Positions 19,455 to 26,563 of a stretch of DNA of 45,326 nucleotides are shown piece after piece. The first letter of the stretch is position 1. Every line of letters starts with the position of its first letter. A program made the translations under genes and the position numbers. The stretch comes from Burkholderiales bacterium (GTDB taxonomy: Bacteria; Pseudomonadota; Gammaproteobacteria; Burkholderiales; Burkholderiaceae_C), in contig CANFXR010000012.1 in assembly GCA_947451035.1 (NCBI GenBank), forward strand, positions 1-45,326, read 5' to 3'. The notes below the pieces were generated by a model. It was not told the origin of the DNA. It was given only the letters and a program-made list of their open reading frames with translations, and searched no databases.

Positions 19455-19802
19455 ATGCAAACCACCGCTTCCGGGCTGCAGTACGAAGACACCACCACCG
19501 GCGCTGGCGCCGAGGCCGCCGCGGGTCAGCACGTCAGCGTGCACTACACCGGCTGGCTCTACAACGATGGGGTCAAGGGCACCAAGTTCGACAGCAGCAA
19601 GGACCGTGGCGATCCGTTCAGCTTTGCGCTGGGTGCTGGTCAGGTGATTCGCGGCTGGGACGAAGGCGTCCAGGGCATGCGCGTGGGCGGCACCCGTGTG
19701 CTGGTGATCCCGGCCGAACTGGGCTACGGCGCACGTGGCGCGGGCGGGGTGATCCCGCCCAACGCGACGTTGATGTTCGAAGTCGAACTGCTGGGCGTCT
19801 GA
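19455..19802 (+). CDS. FKBP-type peptidyl-prolyl isomerase
   Basis: This single-domain FK506-binding-protein fold (115 aa) catalyses cis-trans isomerisation of prolyl bonds. Family residues are visible: [42 protein letters not shown], and [23 protein letters not shown]. There is no signal peptide, so it is likely cytoplasmic. Start: ATG 19455 with AAAGGA 8 nt upstream. The 89-nt gap after the GT gene has a GATAGCAT element and a CTTCGCGAAG palindrome (about 19390-19425) where a promoter could lie. It converges on the helicase gene with a gap of 33 nt and no clear terminator. Confidence 0.93.
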   Translation: MQTTASGLQYEDTTTGAGAEAAAGQHVSVHYTGWLYNDGVKGTKFDSSKDRGDPFSFALGAGQVIRGWDEGVQGMRVGGTRVLVIPAELGYGARGAGGVIPPNATLMFEVELLGV

Positions 19803-19835
19803 CAGCAGCGTTAGCCGCCAGACACCCAGTGCGCG

Positions 19836-21284
19836 TCAGCGGTTGTTGAAACCGCCGCTGCGTGGACGGGCCGGCTTGAAGTCCGACCTCGGAGCCGCGC
19901 CGCCTTCAGGGGCGCGGCGTGCCGGGGCACGGTCAAACGGTCCGGCCGAACGCGGCGCAAAGCCTTCTTCGCGGCGTGGCGGATAGCCACCACCGTCACG
20001 GCTTGGTGCGAAAGGCTTGCCGAAGCGCTTGTTCGCCGGCGCACCTGAACGGTTGCCGAAGCCACCCGGGCGGCTGTCGCCATCGCCACCTGGACGCGGT
20101 GCGTACATGCGTGGCTCGGGGCTCTTGGGCTCGAGACCGACGATGGTGGCCACCGGAATGCTCTGGGTGGTGAACTGCTGGATGCGGCGAATCATGCCGG
20201 TGTCCATGCGCTCGCCGAGCGTGATTGCCAGGCCGTTGCGGCCGGCACGGCCGGTTCGGCCGATGCGGTGAACGTAGTCCTCGGCCTTCATCGGCAAACC
20301 GTAGTTGATGACGTGGCTGATGCTCGGCACGTCGATGCCGCGAGCGGCCACGTCGGTGGCGACCAGCACCTTGAGCTGCTGCGTGCGCAGGCCTTGCAAC
20401 ACGCGGTTGCGGCGACCTTGCGGCATGCCGCCGTGCAGGGATGCGACCGCGTGGCCCATCTCGGCCAGACGGTCGGCCAGCCAGTCGGCATCGCGCTGCG
20501 TGCTGGTGAACACCAGGGCTTGCTCCATGCTGCGCTCGGTCAGAATGTGATCGAGCAGCGCATTCTTGTGGTGATGGTTGTCAGCCCAGTGCAGGCGCTG
20601 TTCGATGTTCTCGTGGGTGTCGGTGTGCGACGCCACGTCGATGCGCTGCGGATCGCGCAACAGGTTTTGCGCCAGGCGGCCCACATGGCCGGCAAAGGTG
20701 GCGCTGAACATGACCGTCTGGCGTTCGGCTGGCACGCTTTCGGCGATGGTGTTGATGTCGTCGATGAAGCCCATGTCAAGCATGCGGTCGGCTTCGTCGA
20801 GCACCAGCAGTTCGACGTTTTCAAGCACGGCCTTGCCGGTTTGCAGGTGATCGAGCAAACGACCCGGGGTCGAGATCAGGATGTCCAGCGGGCCGCGCAG
20901 CGCCTTGATCTGCGCTGGGTAAGGAACACCGCCCACGACCGTGGCCACGCGCAGACCCTGCACGTGACGACCGTAGGTGCTGGCTGCCTTGGCGACTTGC
21001 ATGGCAAGTTCACGCGTGGGTGTCAGCACCAGGATGCGCGGGCCGTAGACCACGGAGCGATCGCGGCGCTGCGTGGTGTCGGCACGCGAGGCGATGATGC
21101 GCTGCAGCGCAGGCAGGATGAACGCTGCGGTCTTGCCGCTGCCGGTGCTCGACGACACCATCAGGTCGTGATTGGACAGGGCCAACGGGATGGCCTTCAT
21201 CTGAACTTCGGTGGCGGTTTCGTAGCCGGCGTCGGAAACGGCCTTGGTCAGGGCTTCGTGCAGGCCCAGGGATTCGAATGTCAT
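19836..21284 (-). CDS. DEAD-box ATP-dependent RNA helicase (RhlE/DeaD group)
   Basis: This helicase (482 aa) unwinds short RNA duplexes in ribosome assembly or mRNA decay. The motifs are in order: VQMKAIP (Q motif, about 27-33), Walker A STGSGKT (46-52), PTREL (89-93), DEAD (163-166), SAT (194-196), VATDVAARGIDVP and HRIGRTGRAG. The C-terminal about 95 residues are an Arg/Gly/Pro-rich disordered tail with repeated RPGG and APRSAG elements, typical of RhlE-type RNA-binding tails. Start: ATG 21284 (MTFESLGL); upstream frame lies in the leader. A 5' leader with strong secondary structure precedes it (see 21285-21699). The exact subfamily is not certain. Confidence 0.9.
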   Translation of the reverse strand: MTFESLGLHEALTKAVSDAGYETATEVQMKAIPLALSNHDLMVSSSTGSGKTAAFILPALQRIIASRADTTQRRDRSVVYGPRILVLTPTRELAMQVAKAASTYGRHVQGLRVATVVGGVPYPAQIKALRGPLDILISTPGRLLDHLQTGKAVLENVELLVLDEADRMLDMGFIDDINTIAESVPAERQTVMFSATFAGHVGRLAQNLLRDPQRIDVASHTDTHENIEQRLHWADNHHHKNALLDHILTERSMEQALVFTSTQRDADWLADRLAEMGHAVASLHGGMPQGRRNRVLQGLRTQQLKVLVATDVAARGIDVPSISHVINYGLPMKAEDYVHRIGRTGRAGRNGLAITLGERMDTGMIRRIQQFTTQSIPVATIVGLEPKSPEPRMYAPRPGGDGDSRPGGFGNRSGAPANKRFGKPFAPSRDGGGYPPRREEGFAPRSAGPFDRAPARRAPEGGAAPRSDFKPARPRSGGFNNR

Positions 21285-21699
21285 TGCATTGCTTTCAAGA
21301 ATGCGGTGCCAGCGCTGCGCAAAGGCGCAACGCAAAAAAGGCACCGGTCGGTTTTCGAGAACCGAACAGGTCAGGTCGCCAGGAGAACGTTCGCGAGGGA
21401 ACAGTCAAAAGCGACGGCATCGCCGCCAACCGTTGCCTGAGGTGCCACGGTGGCACCTGCTCAGCGAAATCAGAACCTGCCGCACGTGAAAGCGTGGGAA
21501 GACCCGAATGAGGTCAGAGGGGATGAACGAACATCGATCACACGAACAGAATGTCTAGAGGAGTCTGTGCGAGCGAAGCCCTAGAGTCTACCCTGATACG
21601 ACGCTGAACGGTGCAGCTTTTTGCGGGGCCATGGACAGATCGCCAAACATCCTCGGGGCACCTCACAGTATCCTCGCCCACCGTCTTCCAGCAGTACCC
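21285..21699. other. Non-coding divergent region with structured helicase leader
   Basis: There are 415 bases without a convincing gene. On the helicase side (minus strand) several inverted repeats occur: AGGTGCCAC-G-GTGGCACCT (21440-21458), a TCGGTT/AACCGA stem (about 21350-21367), and GCGTTGCGC/GCGCAGCGC (21312-21333) nested in a GGTGCC/GGCACC pair (21305-21345). A T6 tract (minus strand 21339-21334) follows one GGTGCC. The rest (21460-21690) should hold promoters for both flanking genes, but I see no hexamer pair that I would defend. Short open frames here look like shadows. Confidence 0.6.
21440..21458. repeat. 9-bp inverted repeat upstream of the DEAD-box helicase
   Basis: AGGTGCCAC (21440-21448) and GTGGCACCT (21450-21458) are perfect inverted arms around a single G. 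In RNA it would form a tight hairpin with a 3-nt loop; in DNA it could be an operator. The same GGTGCC/GGCACC words recur at 21305-21310 and 21340-21345. Confidence 0.7.
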
Positions 21700-22149
21700 A
21701 TGGCCGGCATCCACATCACCGACATCGAGTCCGCCATCAACTGGTGGCGCGAGCGCTCACCCTCACCCGACGGCATCACCGCGTGTTCCGAGGTGCGTGC
21801 CCTGGCTGGGGTCTACGCGCTGATGGTCTACCACCACGAAAGCGAATGCGACGACGGCTCCATGCCCGCCAAGGCGCTCGCTGCCTGGCTGGCGTGGTAC
21901 GGCACCACGCCCGATGCGCCGTGCATCGCGATCTGCTCGACCAGCCAGGGCGACAGCGTGTGCAAGGGCTGCGGACGACTGTTCGACGAGGTGCAGAACT
22001 GGCCGGCGATGAGCCCGGCAGAAAAACGCGTCACCTGGCGGCGCATCACCATGGAAGGCACCGCATGGCGTTTCAACCGCTATGCCGAACGGGCGCGCGA
22101 GGCCATTGGCCCGCCCGCGCTGGCTGCGCCTGTTGAGGCGGGTTCTTGA
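21700..22149 (+). CDS. DUF3717 and DUF1289 two-domain protein
   Basis: This 149-aa protein joins two small domains of unknown function. The first (about residues 1-65) matches DUF3717: ITDIESAINWWRERSP and a conserved helix ALAGVYALMVYHH. The second (about 80-140) matches DUF1289, with CIAICSTSQGDSVCKGCGR giving cysteines spaced C-x3-C-x8-C-x2-C, a likely metal-binding knuckle, and MSPAEKRVTWRRI. Start: ATG 21700 (MAGIHITD); an upstream in-frame ATG at 21631 gives a non-family extension. The last bases overlap the next gene, whose TTG start shares the stop (TTGA). The function is unknown. Confidence 0.82.
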   Translation: MAGIHITDIESAINWWRERSPSPDGITACSEVRALAGVYALMVYHHESECDDGSMPAKALAAWLAWYGTTPDAPCIAICSTSQGDSVCKGCGRLFDEVQNWPAMSPAEKRVTWRRITMEGTAWRFNRYAERAREAIGPPALAAPVEAGS

Positions 22150-22700
22150 CGGCCACGCCGCACGCGGCCCGACCGGCAGGCGAGCCCATCCGCTACGCCA
22201 TCGCGACCAGCTGGCTGGGGCACACGCTGCTCGCGCAATGCGCCCAAGGCATCTGCGCTCTTTTCATGGGCGACGATCCCGAAGCGCTGGCCGCCGACCT
22301 TGGGCGCCGCTTTCCCCTCGCGGTGCTGATCGGCTCGGACGCCGACTGCCTGCAACGGATCGCACCAATCATCGGATCGTTGGACGCCAGCGGAGTGACC
22401 GCGGGTTTGCCGCTCGACTTGTGCGGCACCGCATTCCAGCAACGCGTGTGGCGCGCACTGCTCGAGATTCCTGCAGGCAGCACCGCGACCTACACGGACA
22501 TTGCCCGGCGCATCGACGCGCCTCGTGCGGTGCGCGCCGTGGCTCAGGCCTGCGGCGCCAATCCGGTGGCGGTGGTCGTTCCGTGCCACCGCGTGATCGG
22601 CCGCGACGGCGCGCTGTCGGGCTATCGCTGGGGCGTGGATCGCAAGCGCGCGCTGCTCGAACGCGAGGCGGCTGCGGCGCGCCTCACGCCAGCGACCTGA
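22146..22700 (+). CDS. ogt: Methylated-DNA--protein-cysteine methyltransferase
   Basis: This suicide enzyme removes alkyl groups from O6-alkylguanine onto its own cysteine (Ada C-terminal/Ogt family). Residues about 94-175 form the DNA-binding and active-site domain: GTAFQQRVWRALLEIPAGSTATYTDIARRI, then ACGANPVAVVVPCHRVIGRDGALSGYRWG. The acceptor cysteine is C147 in PCHRV, and the arginine finger lies in the helix RAVRAVAQACGANP. The 184-aa length fits Ogt rather than full-length Ada. The start is a TTG at 22146 that overlaps the upstream stop; there is no in-frame ATG before residue 41, which would cut the N-terminal domain. The symbol ogt is by family, not proven orthology. Confidence 0.88.
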   Translation: MTATPHAARPAGEPIRYAIATSWLGHTLLAQCAQGICALFMGDDPEALAADLGRRFPLAVLIGSDADCLQRIAPIIGSLDASGVTAGLPLDLCGTAFQQRVWRALLEIPAGSTATYTDIARRIDAPRAVRAVAQACGANPVAVVVPCHRVIGRDGALSGYRWGVDRKRALLEREAAAARLTPAT

Positions 22701-22716
22701 GCCTGGCGGCCCCGGC

Positions 22717-23730
22717 TCAGCCGAACAGCTCGGCGTAACTCGCCGAAGCGGTTCCGAATTTGCCCACCACGATGCTGCCGGCACGGTTGGCGTGCGGCAT
22801 CGCCTCGCGAGCATCCAGGCCGGCGGCCAGCAGCACCGCCATCGTGGCGATCACGGTGTCACCCGCCCCCGTCACGTCGAACACCTCGCGCGTTTGCGCC
22901 GGCTGATGGGCCGCGCCGCCCTCGTCAAACAGCGTCATGCCGTCTTCCGATCGCGTCAGCAGCAGCGCGTCCACGCGCAGTTCGGCGCGCAGGGCCTGCG
23001 CGCGCTCGGCCAGCTGCGCCTCGCTGCTCCAGGTGCCCACCACCTGCGCCAGTTCAGCGCGGTTGGGCGTGATCACCGAGGCGCCGGCGTAGCGCTGGTA
23101 GTCGGCGCCCTTGGGGTCGACCAGCACCGGCTTGCCAGCCGCACGTGCCGATTCGATCATCCGGGTGATGTGCGTCAGGCCACCCTTGCCGTAGTCCGAG
23201 AACAGCACCGCGTCGTGCAAGGGCAGCTCGCGCTCGAAGGCACCGAGCATCTGGCCGAGCACCTCGTGATCGGGATCGTTCTCGAAGTCGATGCGCAGCA
23301 GTTGCTGCGAGCGCCCGATCACCCGCAGCTTGACGATGGTGCGCAACCGCTCGTCCTCGCCCAGACACGCATCGATGCCCTGCTGCTCGAGCAGCGCCTT
23401 GAGCCGCGCGGCGGGCTCGTCGGCCCCCACCACCGTGAGCAGCGTCACCCGCGCGCCCAGCGTCTTGACATTGAGTGCCACGTTGGCAGCACCGCCCAGA
23501 CGTTCTTCTTCGCGGGTCACGCGCACCACCGGCACCGGCGCTTCGGGCGAGATGCGGTCGACCGCGCCGTGCCAGTAGCGGTCGAGCATCACGTCGCCCA
23601 CCACGAGCACGCGGCACTGCGCCAGATCCTGCGGCGTGGGGATCACAGCCGCACTTTCGGCGCGCCGGCGAGGCCGGTGTGCAAGGGACGGGCAGTCGCG
23701 ATCGAGTTCATGGGGGCCTTGCTCAGACAT
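22717..23730 (-). CDS. rfaE1: D-glycero-beta-D-manno-heptose-7-phosphate kinase
   Basis: RfaE1 (HldA-type, 337 aa) phosphorylates heptose 7-phosphate to the 1,7-bisphosphate in ADP-heptose synthesis for LPS core. It is a PfkB/ribokinase-fold kinase: VLVVGDVMLDRYWHG, SPEAPVPVVRV, RLGGAANVALNVKTLGA, and the anion-hole/catalytic motif DVTGAGDTV with D291 as base. The nucleotidyltransferase half (RfaE2) is absent, so this is the stand-alone kinase. The start is uncertain: ATG 23730 adds about 30 non-conserved residues, and no Shine-Dalgarno is obvious; a GTG near residue 29 is an alternative. It is divergent from the ComEA-like gene and supplies donor for the GT9 enzyme at 17246. Confidence 0.9.
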   Translation of the reverse strand: MSEQGPHELDRDCPSLAHRPRRRAESAAVIPTPQDLAQCRVLVVGDVMLDRYWHGAVDRISPEAPVPVVRVTREEERLGGAANVALNVKTLGARVTLLTVVGADEPAARLKALLEQQGIDACLGEDERLRTIVKLRVIGRSQQLLRIDFENDPDHEVLGQMLGAFERELPLHDAVLFSDYGKGGLTHITRMIESARAAGKPVLVDPKGADYQRYAGASVITPNRAELAQVVGTWSSEAQLAERAQALRAELRVDALLLTRSEDGMTLFDEGGAAHQPAQTREVFDVTGAGDTVIATMAVLLAAGLDAREAMPHANRAGSIVVGKFGTASASYAELFG

Positions 23731-23951
23731 TTGCGGTCTGGGGGTTATATCAACCCCGCCGCCACCCACTTCAGGGGGATGAGCAACCGCACGGCATTGG
23801 CCGGTCTCGCCCCCCTGCGACCCGCCCATCCCCCCCGCCGGGTGCCCTCGCGCTGGGGAGAGCCAAAAACGGTGCGCGTCTGCAGAATTTCTCTCAGGCC
23901 GCCTAGCCAACGCCGACGGCCTGAACCTCAACCTCAACACTGGAGAACATC

Positions 23952-24308
23952 ATGATTCGCACCCTCTTCGCCCTGCTCATCGCCGCCTTCGCCCTGGCCG
24001 CCCACGCCGCCGTGGACGTCAACAAGGCCTCGCAAGCCGAACTCGAAACCATCAAGGGCATCGGGCCCAACATGTCGGGGCGCATGCTCGACGAGCGCAA
24101 GAAGGGCTCGTTCAAGGACTGGCCCGACATGGTCACCCGCGTGAAGGGCATCGGCCAGGGCAACGCGGGCAAGTTCGCCGCCGACGGCCTGACGGTCAAC
24201 GGCTCGGGCTTCAAGCCCGAGTTGCTCGCATCGAGCAAGCCCGCCACGCGCTCAGAAAAGAAGCACCCGGGCGACACCTCACGCGAAATGACTGCGACGA
24301 GGAAGTGA
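23952..24308 (+). CDS. ComEA-like helix-hairpin-helix exported protein
   Basis: This 118-aa protein has a signal peptide (MIRTLFALLIAAFALAAHA, cleavage about residue 19). A tandem helix-hairpin-helix domain follows: VNKASQAELETIKGIGPNMSGRML, then DMVTRVKGIGQGNAGKF. ComEA proteins bind incoming double-stranded DNA in the periplasm during natural transformation. This one lacks the N-terminal repeats of Gram-positive ComEA and has a basic, disordered C-terminal tail. GGAG lies 6 nt before the ATG. A DNA-uptake role is inferred from the family only; no other competence genes are in the window. Confidence 0.82.
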   Translation: MIRTLFALLIAAFALAAHAAVDVNKASQAELETIKGIGPNMSGRMLDERKKGSFKDWPDMVTRVKGIGQGNAGKFAADGLTVNGSGFKPELLASSKPATRSEKKHPGDTSREMTATRK

Positions 24309-24328
24309 ATCGCACGAGCACCAGACAC

Positions 24329-24348
24329 GGCCCCGCTGCGGCGGGGCC
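24329..24348 (+). terminator. GC-rich hairpin after the ComEA-like gene
   Basis: GGCCCCGC/GCGGGGCC (24329-24336 and 24341-24348) encloses a TGCG loop, a perfect 8-bp stem. It has no T run on the plus strand, so it may be a weak or Rho-assisted terminator. It lies 20 nt after the stop codon. Confidence 0.5.
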
Positions 24349-24462
24349 CAAGCCGACACCCTAGGGATAAACAGCCCGCGAAACATCCTGGATCGGCGCC
24401 AGAATTCGGGCGCTTCGACGGGCCGGGCGCGGGGCCCCGCCAGCGACAAAAACGGAGTCGAC

Positions 24463-24915
24463 ATGACCGAATACGAGTACAGCTCGATGATGGGTTTTCT
24501 GGACCAACTGGTGCACACCCGGACCGACGCCAAGGACCTGACCGCGGAAAGGCGTATCAAGCAGGCGCTGGAGCGGCAGCCTTTTGCGGCCTACTTTCTC
24601 GTCCAGCGAGCGATGACGCTCGAGTTGGCGTTGGCCGCGGCGCAAGCCAGGATCCAGGCGCTCGAAGGCCATCCGGCCAGCCAGGCGCCAGCGCCACAGA
24701 CGTCGCAGTTTCTGGGCGCGGGTGGAGCGGTCTGGGGAAGCGGCCTCGAGCAGCCCAAAACTCCCGAGACCCACCCCGCCACGGCCACGCGACAGGATGC
24801 CCCGCGCTACCTGACCCTGGAGGACAAATCCGTCGAGTTCATCGTCAACAACGCCCGGGCCATCTGGATCGGCATCGGTTTGCTGGGCATCGCGGCCGTG
24901 ATCTTCAAGGGCTGA
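24463..24915 (+). CDS. DUF2076 protein with C-terminal membrane helix
   Basis: This 150-aa protein has a DUF2076-type N-terminal region (GFLDQLVHTRTDAKDLTAERRIKQAL, then PFAAYFLVQRAMTLELALAAAQARIQALE). In the family this is a helical module with a coiled-coil character. A Pro/Ala/Gln-rich linker with a Gly-rich patch (FLGAGGAVWGSG) leads to one hydrophobic helix near the end (IWIGIGLLGIAAVIF, about residues 133-147). It is probably a single-pass membrane protein, with no signal peptide. CGGAGT precedes ATG 24463. Its function is unknown. It is 9 nt from the next gene. Confidence 0.75.
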   Translation: MTEYEYSSMMGFLDQLVHTRTDAKDLTAERRIKQALERQPFAAYFLVQRAMTLELALAAAQARIQALEGHPASQAPAPQTSQFLGAGGAVWGSGLEQPKTPETHPATATRQDAPRYLTLEDKSVEFIVNNARAIWIGIGLLGIAAVIFKG

Positions 24916-24924
24916 GAAGCCGCC

Positions 24925-25308
24925 TTGAACACCGCCTGCCCCTGCGGCACCGCCCGGACCTACGCCGATTGCTGCGGCCGCTTTCACGCAGGCGCGCAGC
25001 ACCTGCTCGCGCCCACGGCCGAGGCCTTGATGCGATCACGCTACAGCGCCTACACGCTGCAACTCGACGACTACCTGCTGGCCACCTGGCACCCGAGCAC
25101 CCGCCCGAACACGCCGTTGCACCACGAGAGTGGTCTGCGCTGGCTGGGCTTGCAGGTGCTGAGGCACGAAAGCACCGACGCCGATCACGCGCAAGTCGAG
25201 TTCGTCGCGCGCAGCAAACTCGGCGGGCGGGCCCATCGACAGCGCGAACTCAGCCGCTTCGTGCGTGAAGGCGGGCGGTGGTTCTACCTGGATGCGCTGC
25301 GCGAGTGA
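24925..25308 (+). CDS. YchJ-family SEC-C motif protein
   Basis: This 127-aa protein starts with a SEC-C-like zinc knuckle, [21 protein letters not shown]0225/YchJ domain ([25 protein letters not shown], then GLRWLGLQV) with an NTF2-like fold follows. The C-terminus [11 protein letters not shown] is family-like. YchJ proteins have no established function. It starts at a TTG (24925) with no upstream in-frame ATG in the gap, and no strong ribosome-binding site; coupling to the preceding gene 9 nt away may help initiation. Confidence 0.85.
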   Translation: MNTACPCGTARTYADCCGRFHAGAQHLLAPTAEALMRSRYSAYTLQLDDYLLATWHPSTRPNTPLHHESGLRWLGLQVLRHESTDADHAQVEFVARSKLGGRAHRQRELSRFVREGGRWFYLDALRE

Positions 25309-25348
25309 GAATCCCAGTCGTTGTCCGCAACTCAAAGGATGGATCCAT

Positions 25349-26059
25349 ATGGGCGCGCAGTGGAAAGCAAAGCACAAGGACCTGGCCTCCAACGCCAAGG
25401 GCCGGCTGTTCGGAAAATTGGCCAAGGACATCATGATCGCCGCGCGCCACGGCGCCGACCCGGCTGCGAATTCGCATCTGCGGCTGGTCATCGAGCAAGC
25501 GCGCAAGGTGTCGATGCCCAAGGAAACCCTGGATCGCGCGATCAAGAAGGGGGCCGGGCTGACCGGTGAGACGGTCCACTTCGAGCACGCCATGTACGAG
25601 GGCTTCGCCCCACACCGCGTGCCGGTGATGGTCGAGTGCCTGACCGACAACGTGAACCGCGCCGCCTCCGAAATGCGCGTGCTGTTTCGCAAGGGCCAGC
25701 TGGGCAGTTCCGGATCGGTGTCGTGGGACTATGACCACCTGGGCCTGATCGAAGCCGAGTCTGCCGTGGCCGGCGCCGACGCCGAAACCGCCGCCATCGA
25801 AGCGGGCGCGCAGGACTTCGAGGCGGCCGAGGGTGGCGTCACGATCTTCCTCACCGACCCCACCGATCTCGATCTGGTCAGCCGCGCACTGCCGGCGCAC
25901 GGCTACACGGTGTTGTCGGCCAAGCTGGGTTACCGCCCGAAGAACCCCGTCGATCCGGCCAGCCTGAGCGCCGAACAACTCGACGAGGTGGAAGCCTTTC
26001 TGGCCGCGCTCGACGCGAGCGAGGACGTGCAACACGTGTATGCCGGCTTGCAGGGCTGA
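25349..26059 (+). CDS. YebC/PmpR family transcriptional regulator or translation factor
   Basis: This 236-aa protein of the YebC/TACO1 fold begins [33 protein letters not shown], then [14 protein letters not shown]. The variant N-terminus (no GRGPSIEG) places it with the shorter YeeN-type branch. YebC proteins have been described as DNA-binding regulators and, for some, as factors easing ribosome stalling at proline runs; which applies here is unknown. AAGGA stands 12 nt before ATG 25349 and ATG is the start of family homology. It is followed by the DUF3297 gene after 42 nt. Confidence 0.88.
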   Translation: MGAQWKAKHKDLASNAKGRLFGKLAKDIMIAARHGADPAANSHLRLVIEQARKVSMPKETLDRAIKKGAGLTGETVHFEHAMYEGFAPHRVPVMVECLTDNVNRAASEMRVLFRKGQLGSSGSVSWDYDHLGLIEAESAVAGADAETAAIEAGAQDFEAAEGGVTIFLTDPTDLDLVSRALPAHGYTVLSAKLGYRPKNPVDPASLSAEQLDEVEAFLAALDASEDVQHVYAGLQG

Positions 26060-26101
26060 GCCTTGCCCTTGCCGACCGATGACTCCAGACACCCCATTGC
26101 C

Positions 26102-26350
26102 ATGACCGAAGCCACCACCCTACCCCCGCTGCCCGACCGCCTGTCCATCGACCCGCGCAGCCCGCATCACGTGGCGGCCGTGTGCGAGCAGGACATCGGC
26201 ATCCGCTTCAACGACAAGGAGCGCTTCGATGTCGACGAGTACTGCATCAGCGAAGGCTGGATCAAGGTGCCCGCCGGCAAGGCCGTCGACCGCAAGGGCC
26301 GCCCGCTGCTGATCAAGCTCAAAGGCACGGTGGAGGCGTTCTACCGGTAG
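26102..26350 (+). CDS. DUF3297 protein
   Basis: This small acidic-to-neutral protein (82 aa) matches DUF3297 throughout: PLPDRLSIDPRSPHHVAAV, GIRFNDKERFDVDEYCISEGW and AVDRKGRPLLIKLKGTVEAFY. It has no signal peptide or membrane segment. ATG 26102 is favoured over a GTG/TTG-type upstream extension (from 26063) because family members begin a few residues before PLPDRL. It is widespread in proteobacteria and of unknown role. Confidence 0.85.
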   Translation: MTEATTLPPLPDRLSIDPRSPHHVAAVCEQDIGIRFNDKERFDVDEYCISEGWIKVPAGKAVDRKGRPLLIKLKGTVEAFYR

Positions 26351-26430
26351 CCGGGTGATCACCCCATCGGCATGCGGCGGCGGGGAAGCCTGAGTTGGTG
26401 CGCAGCGGCGTTCGCCGTTGACGCGAATCG

Positions 26431-26451
26431 ACCCCCCTGAATCGGGGGGGT
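26431..26451 (+). terminator. C7/G7 hairpin between DUF3297 and the repeat protein
   Basis: ACCCCCC (26431-26437) and GGGGGGT (26445-26451) pair as a 7-bp stem, with a loop of about 7 nt. No T run follows, so termination is uncertain; it may only insulate the next gene. Confidence 0.4.
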
Positions 26452-26563
26452 ATGCGCAGCCGCCCAACGCGGCGACACTCCACCGAAGTGACGGGCGCGC
26501 GCGGGGTTCAGCCCGTGCAGGGTCTTTGAGGTGTTGGCCAGCAATTTCCGGATGGGTGACGAC

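Noticed and set aside
20268-21440. 390-aa plus-strand open frame opposite the DEAD-box helicase
   Set aside because: It is an antisense shadow; the helicase motifs are complete on the minus strand.
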